From: Acidimicrobiaceae bacterium
Lineage (GTDB): Bacteria > Actinomycetota > Acidimicrobiia > Acidimicrobiales > Aldehydirespiratoraceae
DNA length: 33,582 nucleotides
Direction of reading: 5' to 3'
NCBI GenBank assembly: GCA_009843915.1
Contig: VYCM01000035.1
Location: forward strand, 1-33,582
The notes under the pieces were generated by a model, which saw nothing but the letters and a program-made list of their open reading frames with translations, made no database searches and was not told where the DNA came from. The first letter of the stretch is position 1. Each line of letters begins with the position of its first letter. The translations under genes and the position numbers were made by a program. Of the stretch, positions 1 through 7,045 are shown one piece after another.

Positions 1-1526
1 GTGCCGTCGGTGCGGATGGCGCAGGAGTGGCTAGAGCCCACGGACAGGTCGAGGAAGCTCCCGGAGGGCTCGGGGCCCCAGGCTTCTCCCCGGGATCCCC
101 AGCATTCGATGGTGCCGTCGGCGCGCAGCCCGCAGGCGCGGCGGTTGCCGACCGCCAGCACGGTGAGGGGCTCGTCGAGTCCGCCGGCTCCTCCCAGCAC
201 GAGGACGGGGGAACTGTCGCTCGACGCTTGGAGGTTGCTCCAGCACAGCGCCATGCCGTCGGCGTCCAATACGCAGGCTTGGCTGCCCCCGGCGTGGACC
301 GCTCGGATCGCTCCGGGATCCCGTCCAAGGGGACGATTGTGGGAGGCGACGATGCGCTCAAGGACCGCCTGTACCTGATCCGTTGAGCCGGGAGGACCGA
401 CGCCCCAGCATTCGACGGCGCCATTGGGGCGCAAGCCGCACGAGAGGCTGGTGCCCGCCGTGATCTGTGCGAACTGCCCGCCGGGGGCGTCGGCCTGGCC
501 GTAGCTGTTCTGACCCCAGCATTCGACGGTGCCGGCTGTCCTGATCGCGCAGCCGTGCTCGCCGCCGGTCGCCACTGCGCCGAACGCGCCGGATGGTGCA
601 TCCAGCCTGGTGGCGAAGCGCCGGCCCCAGCACTGGATGTTGCCGTCGAGCCGCACCGCGCAGGAGTGGTCCCATCCGGTGGACACCGACCGGAACCGGC
701 CTTCGGGCGGGTCGGTCTGACCCCAGTGGTTGGCGCCCCAGCAGTCGAGCGTCCCGTCCGTGCGCACCCCACAGGAATGACGTCCGCCGGTGTCGATCAT
801 GTTGTACCGGCCGCCCGGAGCGTTCCCTTCGTCGGTGAAGCTGCGACCCCAGCACTCAGCGGTGCCGTCGCTGCGCAGGCCGCAGGACTGGTCGCCACCC
901 GCCGAGATCAACACGAACGGCCCGGCTGGGGCGTCGGTCTGGCCCCAATGGTTGTCGCCCCAGCATCGGACCCCTCCGGTGCCGCGCAGTACGCAGGAGT
1001 GCCCGAAACCGGCCGCGACCGCGATGTAATGGCCGCCGGGCGCGGTGACCGCCTCAGTCTTGGCGCTGCCCCAGCATTGGATGTCGCCGTCGACCCGCAC
1101 CGCACAGGAATGGCTGTCGCCCACGGTTATCGCCACGTACTGCCCGCCGGGGGCGCGCAGCAGCTCAAGGAAGTCCAGGCCCCAGCACTCGATGGAGCCG
1201 TCAACCCGCAGCCCGCAAGTGTGCCGCCGGCCGGCGGACAGGGCGGTGAAGGTGCCGGCGGGCGCGTCGATCTGGTCGCTGTTGTTGGCGCCCCAGCACA
1301 CGACCGTGCCGTTGGTGCGCAGCGCGCAGGTGTGGCGGCTGCCTGCGGCCGCCGTTGCGAACCGACCCGGGCCGAGGTGCTCCGGATGGTGCGGCCCGTC
1401 GCCGGACTCGATGGGGTCGCCCGCTTCGGCACCGGGGGGATCCGACTCTGCGGTGCCCTCATTCGAGCACGCGGTGGCCACCAGCACGAGCACGCACGCG
1501 ACGACAGCTGCCGTTCGCAGCCCCAC
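1..1526 (-). CDS. RCC1-like repeat lipoprotein A (3' end outside window)
   Basis: Probable secreted, lipid-anchored beta-propeller protein; no enzymatic role can be read. From the GTG at 1526 the protein opens with a hydrophobic signal ending in the lipobox VATAC (Cys about residue 21), then an acidic low-complexity linker. Eleven complete repeats and the start of a twelfth follow, most about 37 residues, of the pattern F-x-x-V-x-A-G-x-x-H-S-C-A-x-R-x-D-G-T-x-x-C-W-G...A-P-x-G. Each repeat has two Cys nine residues apart, plausibly a disulfide inside each blade. Repeats 9 and 10 carry longer insertions, and repeat 10 reads CWS in place of CWG. The reading frame is open to base 1 with no stop, so the C-terminus is missing. 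A TANNNT element six bases before the GTG supports this start. It is a paralogue of the gene at 3931-5649. Calling it RCC1-like describes the fold family; a eukaryotic-type exchange factor role is not implied. Confidence 0.88.
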   Translation of the reverse strand, partial: MGLRTAAVVACVLVLVATACSNEGTAESDPPGAEAGDPIESGDGPHHPEHLGPGRFATAAAGSRHTCALRTNGTVVCWGANNSDQIDAPAGTFTALSAGRRHTCGLRVDGSIECWGLDFLELLRAPGGQYVAITVGDSHSCAVRVDGDIQCWGSAKTEAVTAPGGHYIAVAAGFGHSCVLRGTGGVRCWGDNHWGQTDAPAGPFVLISAGGDQSCGLRSDGTAECWGRSFTDEGNAPGGRYNMIDTGGRHSCGVRTDGTLDCWGANHWGQTDPPEGRFRSVSTGWDHSCAVRLDGNIQCWGRRFATRLDAPSGAFGAVATGGEHGCAIRTAGTVECWGQNSYGQADAPGGQFAQITAGTSLSCGLRPNGAVECWGVGPPGSTDQVQAVLERIVASHNRPLGRDPGAIRAVHAGGSQACVLDADGMALCWSNLQASSDSSPVLVLGGAGGLDEPLTVLAVGNRRACGLRADGTIECWGSRGEAWGPEPSGSFLDLSVGSSHSCAIRTDG

Positions 1527-1532
1527 GACAGG

Positions 1533-1538
1533 ACCGTA
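1533..1538 (-). promoter_or_regulatory. -10 element, leaderless start of lipoprotein A
   Basis: TACGGT on the minus strand ends six bases before the GTG at 1526, the spacing expected if transcription starts at the start codon. No Shine-Dalgarno sequence is visible. It lies downstream of the hairpin at 1546-1573, so lipoprotein A may have its own promoter. Confidence 0.45.
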
Positions 1539-1545
1539 GCCGGGA

Positions 1546-1573
1546 GCGCCGCCGCGGACCGTCGGGGCGGCGC
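1546..1573 (-). terminator. Hairpin after the copper monooxygenase gene
   Basis: Perfect 8-bp inverted repeat (GCGCCGCC at 1546-1553, GGCGGCGC at 1566-1573, 12-base loop), 10 bases beyond the stop of the gene at 1584-3839. There is no T-tract, so it is a GC-rich hairpin terminator candidate only. Confidence 0.45.
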
Positions 1574-1583
1574 CGGGAGGGGG

Positions 1584-3839
1584 TCAGGCGTCGGGGAGCA
1601 CGGCGATGCTGGAGAAGCACATCTCGTCGACGGTGCCCTCGTTCCAGGTGATGTAGCGGGGCTCGGGCATGAACAGCAGGGTGCGGTCCCACCAGCACTC
1701 GAAGCGCAGCATGTCGCCCCGCTCGATGCGGATCTTCTCCACCGGCTCGTAGTTGAGCTGCCACTCGAAGTCCCACACCGGGATGTCGAGCAGGATCCGC
1801 TCCTCGGGCGTGTCGGGATGCAGCGTCATCCGGTAGGCCGCGCCGAACTCGTGCATGTGGCCGAGCACGGTGTGGATGGTGCCGGTGTCGCGCGCCGGCA
1901 GGTCGCAGGAGCTGTAGCCGATGCTGCCGTCGAGGTCGTCGTAGTCGTCGACGGTGCCGCCGCACTGCGCCAGAAGCAGGCCGGGGATGAGCGGGGCGAA
2001 TTCGTCGTACTTCTCGCCGATCTCGGCCAGCACGTTCGACCGCTCGCACAGGTTGACATAGCCGTCGATGGTGGCCGCCCGCTCGGCCGCGACGGCAGCC
2101 TCCTCGGGCGTGCAGGGCACCTCGGCCGGGGTGAGGTAGCTGTCGCCGGTGATGTGGGTCATGCCTGCGGCGACCTCGGTGGCCGTGGCGGTGTCGAGGA
2201 TGATCCAGGAGCCGTCGGCCGGGGTCTCGTGGTCGTAGTGGTAGTGGATCTGGTTGACGATCATGTCGCCGGGCCAGAGGTAGAGGCCGTACCCGTCGGG
2301 GTAGATGGTGGGCGACTGGCCCGGCGCCCAGCCCTGGATCGAGTACACGCCCTGGCTCTGGAGTCCGGACAGCCCGAAGCACGTCCAGCCCGGCTCGTCG
2401 GAGAAGCCCTCGGCCGCCTCGATGCGGTCCTCGGCCGCGATCCTGGCCGCGACCTCTTCTGCGGCCGCGGCTGGGACCCGGTACACGATGGCGTGGTGCA
2501 CCACCTCCACCTGGTCGGGCCGGAACTCGAAACCCTTGACCCAGTTGCCGTCGCCTTCGGGGTCGGCCACCTGGTGGACCTGGCACCGGTAGTCGTCCTT
2601 CTTGACGGGCCAGCCGTCGGGGCGTGAGTAGCCGGTGTACAGGCCGTCGCGGGGTCCGATCTTCTGGTCCTCCTCCACCGGGAGGATGGCCTGGACGCTG
2701 GCCACCAGCGGCGTGTCGGGACGCACGTCGAGGCCGCCGCCGGCGTCGGCCCACGCCTTGATGGCTGCGATCTCGCCGTCGCTGAGCGACCAGTCGTGCA
2801 CGAACTCCGGGCTCAGGTCCGAGGGGAGCCACGGCGGCATGAAGCCGATGCCGGTGACGAAGGCGATGTCGTCGGCGATGGCGGCCGCGTCGCCGGCGGT
2901 GTCGAGGGCGAGGGTGCTCCAGGCCGGGCCTCCGGTGGTGTGGCAGCTCACGCAGCGGGTCTCGAGGATGGGCTGCACCGTGGCCGCGAACCGGCCGCTG
3001 GCGAACTCGGTCACCGGGATCTCGCGGCGCAGGTCGCCGGTCGGCTCCGAGCCGAACTCGACCCGGTCGGCGACCAGCTCGAAGGTCAGGATCACCTCGT
3101 CGGAGGTGTGGACTAGGCGGGCGATGTTGATGGGACCGACGCCGTAGTGGCTGGTCAGCGCGGTGGTCGACATCGTCGCGACAAGGGCGTCTGGAGTGAC
3201 GGTGACGGTGCCGGCGAAGGTCTCGGTGCGGGTGGTCTCTTTGACGGTCAGTTCGCCGGTGATGGCGATCTCGTAGGACAGGCCGTCGGCGAAATCGGCG
3301 TCGAGGCCCTCGATCTGCGAAGGCCGGAACCGCACGAAGGGCCAGTGGCTCGACTCCAGGTAGTCGTGGCGGATGCGCTTGTCCCGCAGGGCGGAGTCGG
3401 ACTGGAACATCTCCACGTTGACCACGATCTCACCGACCCGGCTGGCGGCGAGATCGACGAGGTTCACCGCGATCTCGCCGGCCATGACGGATGTGGTGCC
3501 CACCGTGGTGCGTGACAGCCCGCCGAGGCGTTCCTCGATGTGGTAACTGGCCCGGGATCCGCTCCCGGGCACTATCCGGTACAGCCGCTCGGTCTCGACG
3601 TCGAAGTCCTCGGGATCCTCCACGTCGACGACCGGGGGAGCGACCACCTCGCCCCCGGTCACCAGGTCTCCATGGTCGACATCTCCGTCCACCGCAAGGT
3701 CGACGGCATCCACGGCGACATCTACGGCGGTCTCCACGGTGCCAAGCCACTGGCCCCGGGTCAAGAACGCGGCCACTCCCAGCACCAGCACCGCCAAGAT
3801 CGCGATACGGCCGGGGTCAAGCCTCCGCCACCAGGACAC
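1584..3839 (-). CDS. YceI / cytochrome c / PHM-like copper monooxygenase fusion
   Basis: 751-residue protein, probably extracytoplasmic and held by one N-terminal membrane helix (about residues 12-26). A Val/Asp-rich linker (38-60) follows. Residues about 86-258 resemble a YceI-like lipid-binding beta-barrel. A c-type haem motif CVSCH lies at 296-300, with a possible axial Met at 334 (FMPPW). The rest resembles copper type II ascorbate-dependent monooxygenases (PHM/DBH): HH at 448-449, HYH at 532-534, HMH at 661-663 and Met740 in DEMC. This order matches the CuH ligands (two adjacent His, then a third His) and CuM ligands (HxH, then Met) of PHM. I infer an oxygenase or oxidoreductase fed electrons through the haem; the substrate is unknown. 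Several Cys in the C-terminal module could form disulfides. The start is GTG at 3839 without a convincing ribosome site; CATACT lies five bases upstream of it. It sits between two paralogous repeat lipoproteins. Confidence 0.82.
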   Translation of the reverse strand: MSWWRRLDPGRIAILAVLVLGVAAFLTRGQWLGTVETAVDVAVDAVDLAVDGDVDHGDLVTGGEVVAPPVVDVEDPEDFDVETERLYRIVPGSGSRASYHIEERLGGLSRTTVGTTSVMAGEIAVNLVDLAASRVGEIVVNVEMFQSDSALRDKRIRHDYLESSHWPFVRFRPSQIEGLDADFADGLSYEIAITGELTVKETTRTETFAGTVTVTPDALVATMSTTALTSHYGVGPINIARLVHTSDEVILTFELVADRVEFGSEPTGDLRREIPVTEFASGRFAATVQPILETRCVSCHTTGGPAWSTLALDTAGDAAAIADDIAFVTGIGFMPPWLPSDLSPEFVHDWSLSDGEIAAIKAWADAGGGLDVRPDTPLVASVQAILPVEEDQKIGPRDGLYTGYSRPDGWPVKKDDYRCQVHQVADPEGDGNWVKGFEFRPDQVEVVHHAIVYRVPAAAAEEVAARIAAEDRIEAAEGFSDEPGWTCFGLSGLQSQGVYSIQGWAPGQSPTIYPDGYGLYLWPGDMIVNQIHYHYDHETPADGSWIILDTATATEVAAGMTHITGDSYLTPAEVPCTPEEAAVAAERAATIDGYVNLCERSNVLAEIGEKYDEFAPLIPGLLLAQCGGTVDDYDDLDGSIGYSSCDLPARDTGTIHTVLGHMHEFGAAYRMTLHPDTPEERILLDIPVWDFEWQLNYEPVEKIRIERGDMLRFECWWDRTLLFMPEPRYITWNEGTVDEMCFSSIAVLPDA

Positions 3840-3877
3840 GCCTCAGTATGCCCCGACCCCCACGCCCAGGCCCAAGG

Positions 3878-3924
3878 GAATTGGCAGCGTGGTGCACGGA
3901 TGGCGTGCATTGTGCTGCCAATTC
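3878..3924 (-). terminator. Long hairpin after lipoprotein B
   Basis: Perfect 11-bp arms (3878-3888 and 3914-3924) enclose a second 6-bp stem (3893-3898 with 3904-3909) and a 5-base loop. The hairpin begins six bases after the stop of the gene at 3931-5649. The four positions between the stems are A/C mismatches in minus-strand RNA but G-U wobbles in plus-strand RNA. No T-tract follows. Read as a terminator or mRNA-stabilising hairpin. Confidence 0.5.
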
Positions 3925-3930
3925 GGGTGG

Positions 3931-5649
3931 TCAGTTGGTGTAGGTCACTCCCTCGGGCGGAGCCCGCAGGGTTCCCCAGCATTCGACGGTGTCGTCGGGG
4001 GAGCGAAGGCCGCAGGCGTAGCCCCGGCCCACCTCGATTCCGGCAAACGGTCCCGCTGGGGAAGTCTCGCTCCACCCCCAGCATTCGACAGCGCCGTCGC
4101 TTCTGAGTCCGCACGAATGCTCGGAAGCCGAGATGGCCTTGAAGGTTCCACCGGGTGCGCCAGTCTGGCCGTGGGAGTTCGATCCCCAGCACACGGCGCC
4201 GCCGGCCCGCAATCCGCAGGTGTGGCTCTCGCCCGCTGCCAGATTGCTGAAGGATCCTTCGGGAGGGTTCAGCCTCCCTGCGTCGGAGTTGCCCCAACAC
4301 TCAGCCATGCCGTCGCGGAGGATGCCGCAGGTATGAGAGCCGCCCGCCGCGACTGCGATGAAGCTGCGATCAGGTACGTTGGTCTGGCCGTGGGAGTTCG
4401 ATCCCCAGCACACGGCGGTGCCGTCGGGTCGCAATCCGCAGGCGTGACCGATGTTGGCCGTTACCGCGTTGAACGGTCCATCAGGTGCGTTGAGCACTCC
4501 GAAGCGGTCGTAGCCCCAGCACTCGACGGTCCCCGTTGAGCGCAGGCCGCAAGCAAAGTAGTTGCCTGTCCCTACGGCGTCGAAGCGTCCGCCGGGAGCG
4601 TCCATCTGCCCCACCAGGTCCGAGCCCCAGCACTCGATGGTGCCGTCGGCGCTCAGCCCGCAGGTGTGGTCGCCGCCGGCTGCGAGCGAGGAGAACGATC
4701 CGCCCGGTGCGTCAGCTCCAGCCCCGAAGCGCCGTCCCCAGCATTGGATGTCCCCGTCGGTGCTCAGCCCGCAGGTGTGCTCCCCGCCGGCCGACACCAT
4801 CTGGAATCGGCCATTGGGCGGAGCGGCCTTGCCGAAGGCGTTGGAACCCCAGCACTCGACGGACTCATCGATGCCGACCGCGCAAGAGTGCTCGATGCTG
4901 GCGGAAATGCCGCGGTACTGCCCGCTGGGAGCGTCCAGAACGTCGCCGAAGGGGTTGCCCCAGCATTCGATGGTGCCGGCGGTGCGGATGCCGCAGACGT
5001 GCGAGAGCCCAGCCGAAACGGCCGTGAAGGCTCCGCCGGGCGCCCAGGTGGAACCATTGTCGTCGAGTCCCCAACATTGAACAGTTCCGCCGTCGCGCAG
5101 TACGCAGGCATGACTGCCGGCCGTGTCCACCGCCGCGAAGTGCCCGCCCGGCGGAGTGAGTTCCTTCGCGTAGTCGCCACCCCAGCATTCGATGTCGCCG
5201 TCGATGCGCCGTGCGCATGTGTGGTAGCGACCGGCCGAGATGTCCGTGAAGTGCCCGTCGGGCGGGTCGGTTGTGCCTAGGTTGTCCCAGCCCCAGCACT
5301 CGATGGTGCCGTCGACGGTGATGGCGCAGTTGTGCTCGTACCCGGCCGCGATGGTTGAGAACTGTCCCGCGGGAGCGTCCAGCACACCGTCGCGGTTCGG
5401 CCCCCAGCAGGCGACGGTTCCGTCGGCGCGAATCGCACAAGCGTGCCAGTACCCGGCCGCCACCGCCGTGAATTTCCCCTCGACCGGTGCGGGTGGAGAG
5501 GTGCTCGGTGCTTCGGCACTAGAGCGGTCGTCGGTGGAGGCTGCCTCGGCGTGATCGCCTTCTCCAGCCGGGCCATCGGGCGCGGACGGCTCATCCGAGC
5601 ACGCCGTAGCCGCCAGCACGGCCACCACTAAGAGACAGGCGAGTCGCAT
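3931..5649 (-). CDS. RCC1-like repeat lipoprotein B
   Basis: Complete 572-residue paralogue of the protein at 1-1526. The ATG start is followed by a short hydrophobic signal and lipobox LAATAC (Cys17), then an acidic, Ser/Pro-rich linker to about residue 57. Fourteen tandem repeats of about 37 residues follow, ending close to the C-terminus. Most have the CxxxxDGTxxCWG core with two Cys nine residues apart. Fourteen repeats would fit two seven-bladed propellers if each repeat is one blade; that is inference. The protein is probably exported and anchored by lipid, perhaps for binding or scaffolding; no catalytic residues are recognised. It lies upstream of the copper monooxygenase gene in the same direction, separated by a 91-base gap holding a hairpin. 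A 36-base stretch is duplicated exactly within the gene, suggesting recent repeat duplication or conversion. Confidence 0.9.
   Translation of the reverse strand: MRLACLLVVAVLAATACSDEPSAPDGPAGEGDHAEAASTDDRSSAEAPSTSPPAPVEGKFTAVAAGYWHACAIRADGTVACWGPNRDGVLDAPAGQFSTIAAGYEHNCAITVDGTIECWGWDNLGTTDPPDGHFTDISAGRYHTCARRIDGDIECWGGDYAKELTPPGGHFAAVDTAGSHACVLRDGGTVQCWGLDDNGSTWAPGGAFTAVSAGLSHVCGIRTAGTIECWGNPFGDVLDAPSGQYRGISASIEHSCAVGIDESVECWGSNAFGKAAPPNGRFQMVSAGGEHTCGLSTDGDIQCWGRRFGAGADAPGGSFSSLAAGGDHTCGLSADGTIECWGSDLVGQMDAPGGRFDAVGTGNYFACGLRSTGTVECWGYDRFGVLNAPDGPFNAVTANIGHACGLRPDGTAVCWGSNSHGQTNVPDRSFIAVAAGGSHTCGILRDGMAECWGNSDAGRLNPPEGSFSNLAAGESHTCGLRAGGAVCWGSNSHGQTGAPGGTFKAISASEHSCGLRSDGAVECWGWSETSPAGPFAGIEVGRGYACGLRSPDDTVECWGTLRAPPEGVTYTN
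4163..4198. repeat. 36-bp exact direct repeat, copy 1
   Basis: Identical to 4382-4417 over 36 bases, with mismatches on both sides. It lies inside the repeat lipoprotein gene and encodes the CWGSNSHGQT part of blade 12. Confidence 0.9.
4382..4417. repeat. 36-bp exact direct repeat, copy 2
   Basis: Second copy of the 36-base repeat, 219 bases from the first, encoding the CWGSNSHGQT part of blade 10. The other blades differ from one another at DNA level, so this identity stands out. Confidence 0.9.
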
Positions 5650-5662
5650 CGGTGGTGGTGCC

Positions 5663-5669
5663 TAGTATC
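5663..5669. promoter_or_regulatory. Overlapping divergent -10 elements (xylA and lipoprotein B)
   Basis: The 25-base gap between two divergent starts contains TAGTAT (5663-5668, plus strand), six bases before the xylA GTG. On the minus strand GATACT (5664-5669) lies 14 bases before the ATG of lipoprotein B. The overlap would make the two promoters mutually exclusive. No clear -35 boxes are seen. Confidence 0.4.
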
Positions 5670-5674
5670 GCGCC

Positions 5675-7006
5675 GTGGCTGAGTTCTTCACCGAGATTCC
5701 CGAGCCGATCCGCTACGCCGGGCCGGACAGCGACGATCCGCTCACGTTCCGCTGGTACGACGCCGACCGGGTGGTGGGGGAGCGCACCATGGCCGAGCAT
5801 CTCCGCATCGCGGTGTGCTACTGGCACTCGTTCAACTGGCCGGGCAACGACGTGTTCGGCGACGGCGGCTTCGACCGGCCCTGGCTGGACCCGGTGCTGG
5901 ACCCGATGGACGCGGCCCATACCAAGATGGCGGCCGCGTTCGAGTTCTTCGAGAAGCTGGGCGTGCCGTTCTTCTGCTTCCACGACCACGACATCGCCCC
6001 CGAGGGATCCTCGTTCGCCGAGGAGAGCGCCAATCTCGGGGCCATGGTGGACGAGGCGGCGGCCCACATGGAGCGCACCGGGGTGCGGCTGCTGTGGGGC
6101 ACGGCCCGGCTGTTCTGGCACCCCCGCTACATGGCCGGCGCGGCCACCAACCCCGATCCCGAGGTGTTCGCCCGGGCCGCGGCCCAGGTCCGCAACTGCC
6201 TGGAGGCCACCCACCGGCTCGGCGGAGCCAACTACGTGCTGTGGGGCGGCCGGGAGGGCTACGACACGCTGCTCAACACCGAGGTGGGCCGCGAGCTCGA
6301 CCAGCTCGGGCGGTTCCTGAACCTGGTGGTGGAGCACAAGCACGCCATCGGATTCGACGGGACCATCCTCATCGAGCCCAAGCCCCAGGAGCCGGTCAAG
6401 CACCAGTACGACCACGATAGCCAGACGGTTCACGCCTTCCTGCAGCGCCACGGGCTCGCCGACGAGGTGAAGGTCAACATCGAGGTCAACCACGCCACCC
6501 TGTCGGGCCACGACTTCGCTCACGAGGTGGCGGTGGCCGCGGCGGCGGGGATCTTCGGATCAGTGGACGCCAACCGGGGCGACGACCGGCTGGGCTGGGA
6601 CACCGACCAGTTCCCCAACTCGGTGGACCAGATGGCGCTCGGCGTCTACGAGATCCTGCGAGCCGGCGGGTTCACCACCGGGGGGTTCAACTTCGACACC
6701 AAGCTGCGCCGCCAGTCGATCGACCGCACCGACCTGTTCCACGGCCACATAGGGGGGATAGACACCCTGGCCCGGTCGCTGCTGGTGGCCGACGCCATGC
6801 TGTCCGACAGCGCGTTGGAGGATCTGCGGTCCTCCCGTTACGGAGGCTGGGACACCGAGCTGGGACAGGCGATCATGTCGGGGCAGAGGTCGCTGGCCGA
6901 CCTGCACGGTCTGGTGGCCGGCGGCGAGATCGATCCCGCGCCCCGCTCAGGGCGCCAGGAGGCTCTGGAGAACCTGGTCAACCGCTACATCGAGCGGGTC
7001 CGCTGA
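5675..7006 (+). CDS. xylA: Xylose isomerase
   Basis: Cytoplasmic TIM-barrel enzyme interconverting D-xylose and D-xylulose with two divalent metal ions. At 443 residues it matches the long (class II) form. Signature residues are in order: [11 protein letters not shown] with His103 and Asp106; IEPKPQEP with Glu234 and Lys236; [13 protein letters not shown] with Glu270 and His273; SVDANRGD with Asp298; GWDTDQFP with Asp309 and Asp311; and Asp341 in FNFDTK. The GTG start at 5675 is preceded by a -10-like TAGTAT six bases upstream and no ribosome site, suggesting a leaderless message. No xylulose kinase, sugar transporter or XylR-type regulator is in the window, so the gene appears to stand alone. 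Confidence 0.96.
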   Translation: MAEFFTEIPEPIRYAGPDSDDPLTFRWYDADRVVGERTMAEHLRIAVCYWHSFNWPGNDVFGDGGFDRPWLDPVLDPMDAAHTKMAAAFEFFEKLGVPFFCFHDHDIAPEGSSFAEESANLGAMVDEAAAHMERTGVRLLWGTARLFWHPRYMAGAATNPDPEVFARAAAQVRNCLEATHRLGGANYVLWGGREGYDTLLNTEVGRELDQLGRFLNLVVEHKHAIGFDGTILIEPKPQEPVKHQYDHDSQTVHAFLQRHGLADEVKVNIEVNHATLSGHDFAHEVAVAAAAGIFGSVDANRGDDRLGWDTDQFPNSVDQMALGVYEILRAGGFTTGGFNFDTKLRRQSIDRTDLFHGHIGGIDTLARSLLVADAMLSDSALEDLRSSRYGGWDTELGQAIMSGQRSLADLHGLVAGGEIDPAPRSGRQEALENLVNRYIERVR

Positions 7007-7009
7007 CCG

Positions 7010-7030
7010 CCGGTGGATCGCCGGCGGGCG
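7010..7030. terminator. Short hairpin between convergent genes
   Basis: CCGCCGG (7010-7016) and CCGGCGG (7024-7030) form a 7-bp stem with a 7-base loop just after the xylA stop, in the 39-base convergent gap. No T-tract follows. Confidence 0.35.
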
Positions 7031-7045
7031 ACTGCTGAGGGCCGG

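Noticed and set aside
555-2627. 690-codon open frame on the plus strand
   Set aside because: It is antisense to lipoprotein A and the copper monooxygenase, both of which have clear motifs; the Val/Gly/Asp-rich translation is typical of an antisense frame in GC-rich DNA.
1459-2832. 457-codon minus-strand frame overlapping the copper monooxygenase gene
   Set aside because: Arg-rich shadow in another frame of the same strand; no recognisable domain, and the fusion enzyme frame has all the family motifs.
1-5649. Tandem DNA repeats taken as a CRISPR or satellite array
   Set aside because: The regular spacing comes from protein repeats of about 111 bases with no constant repeat/variable spacer design, inside open frames.
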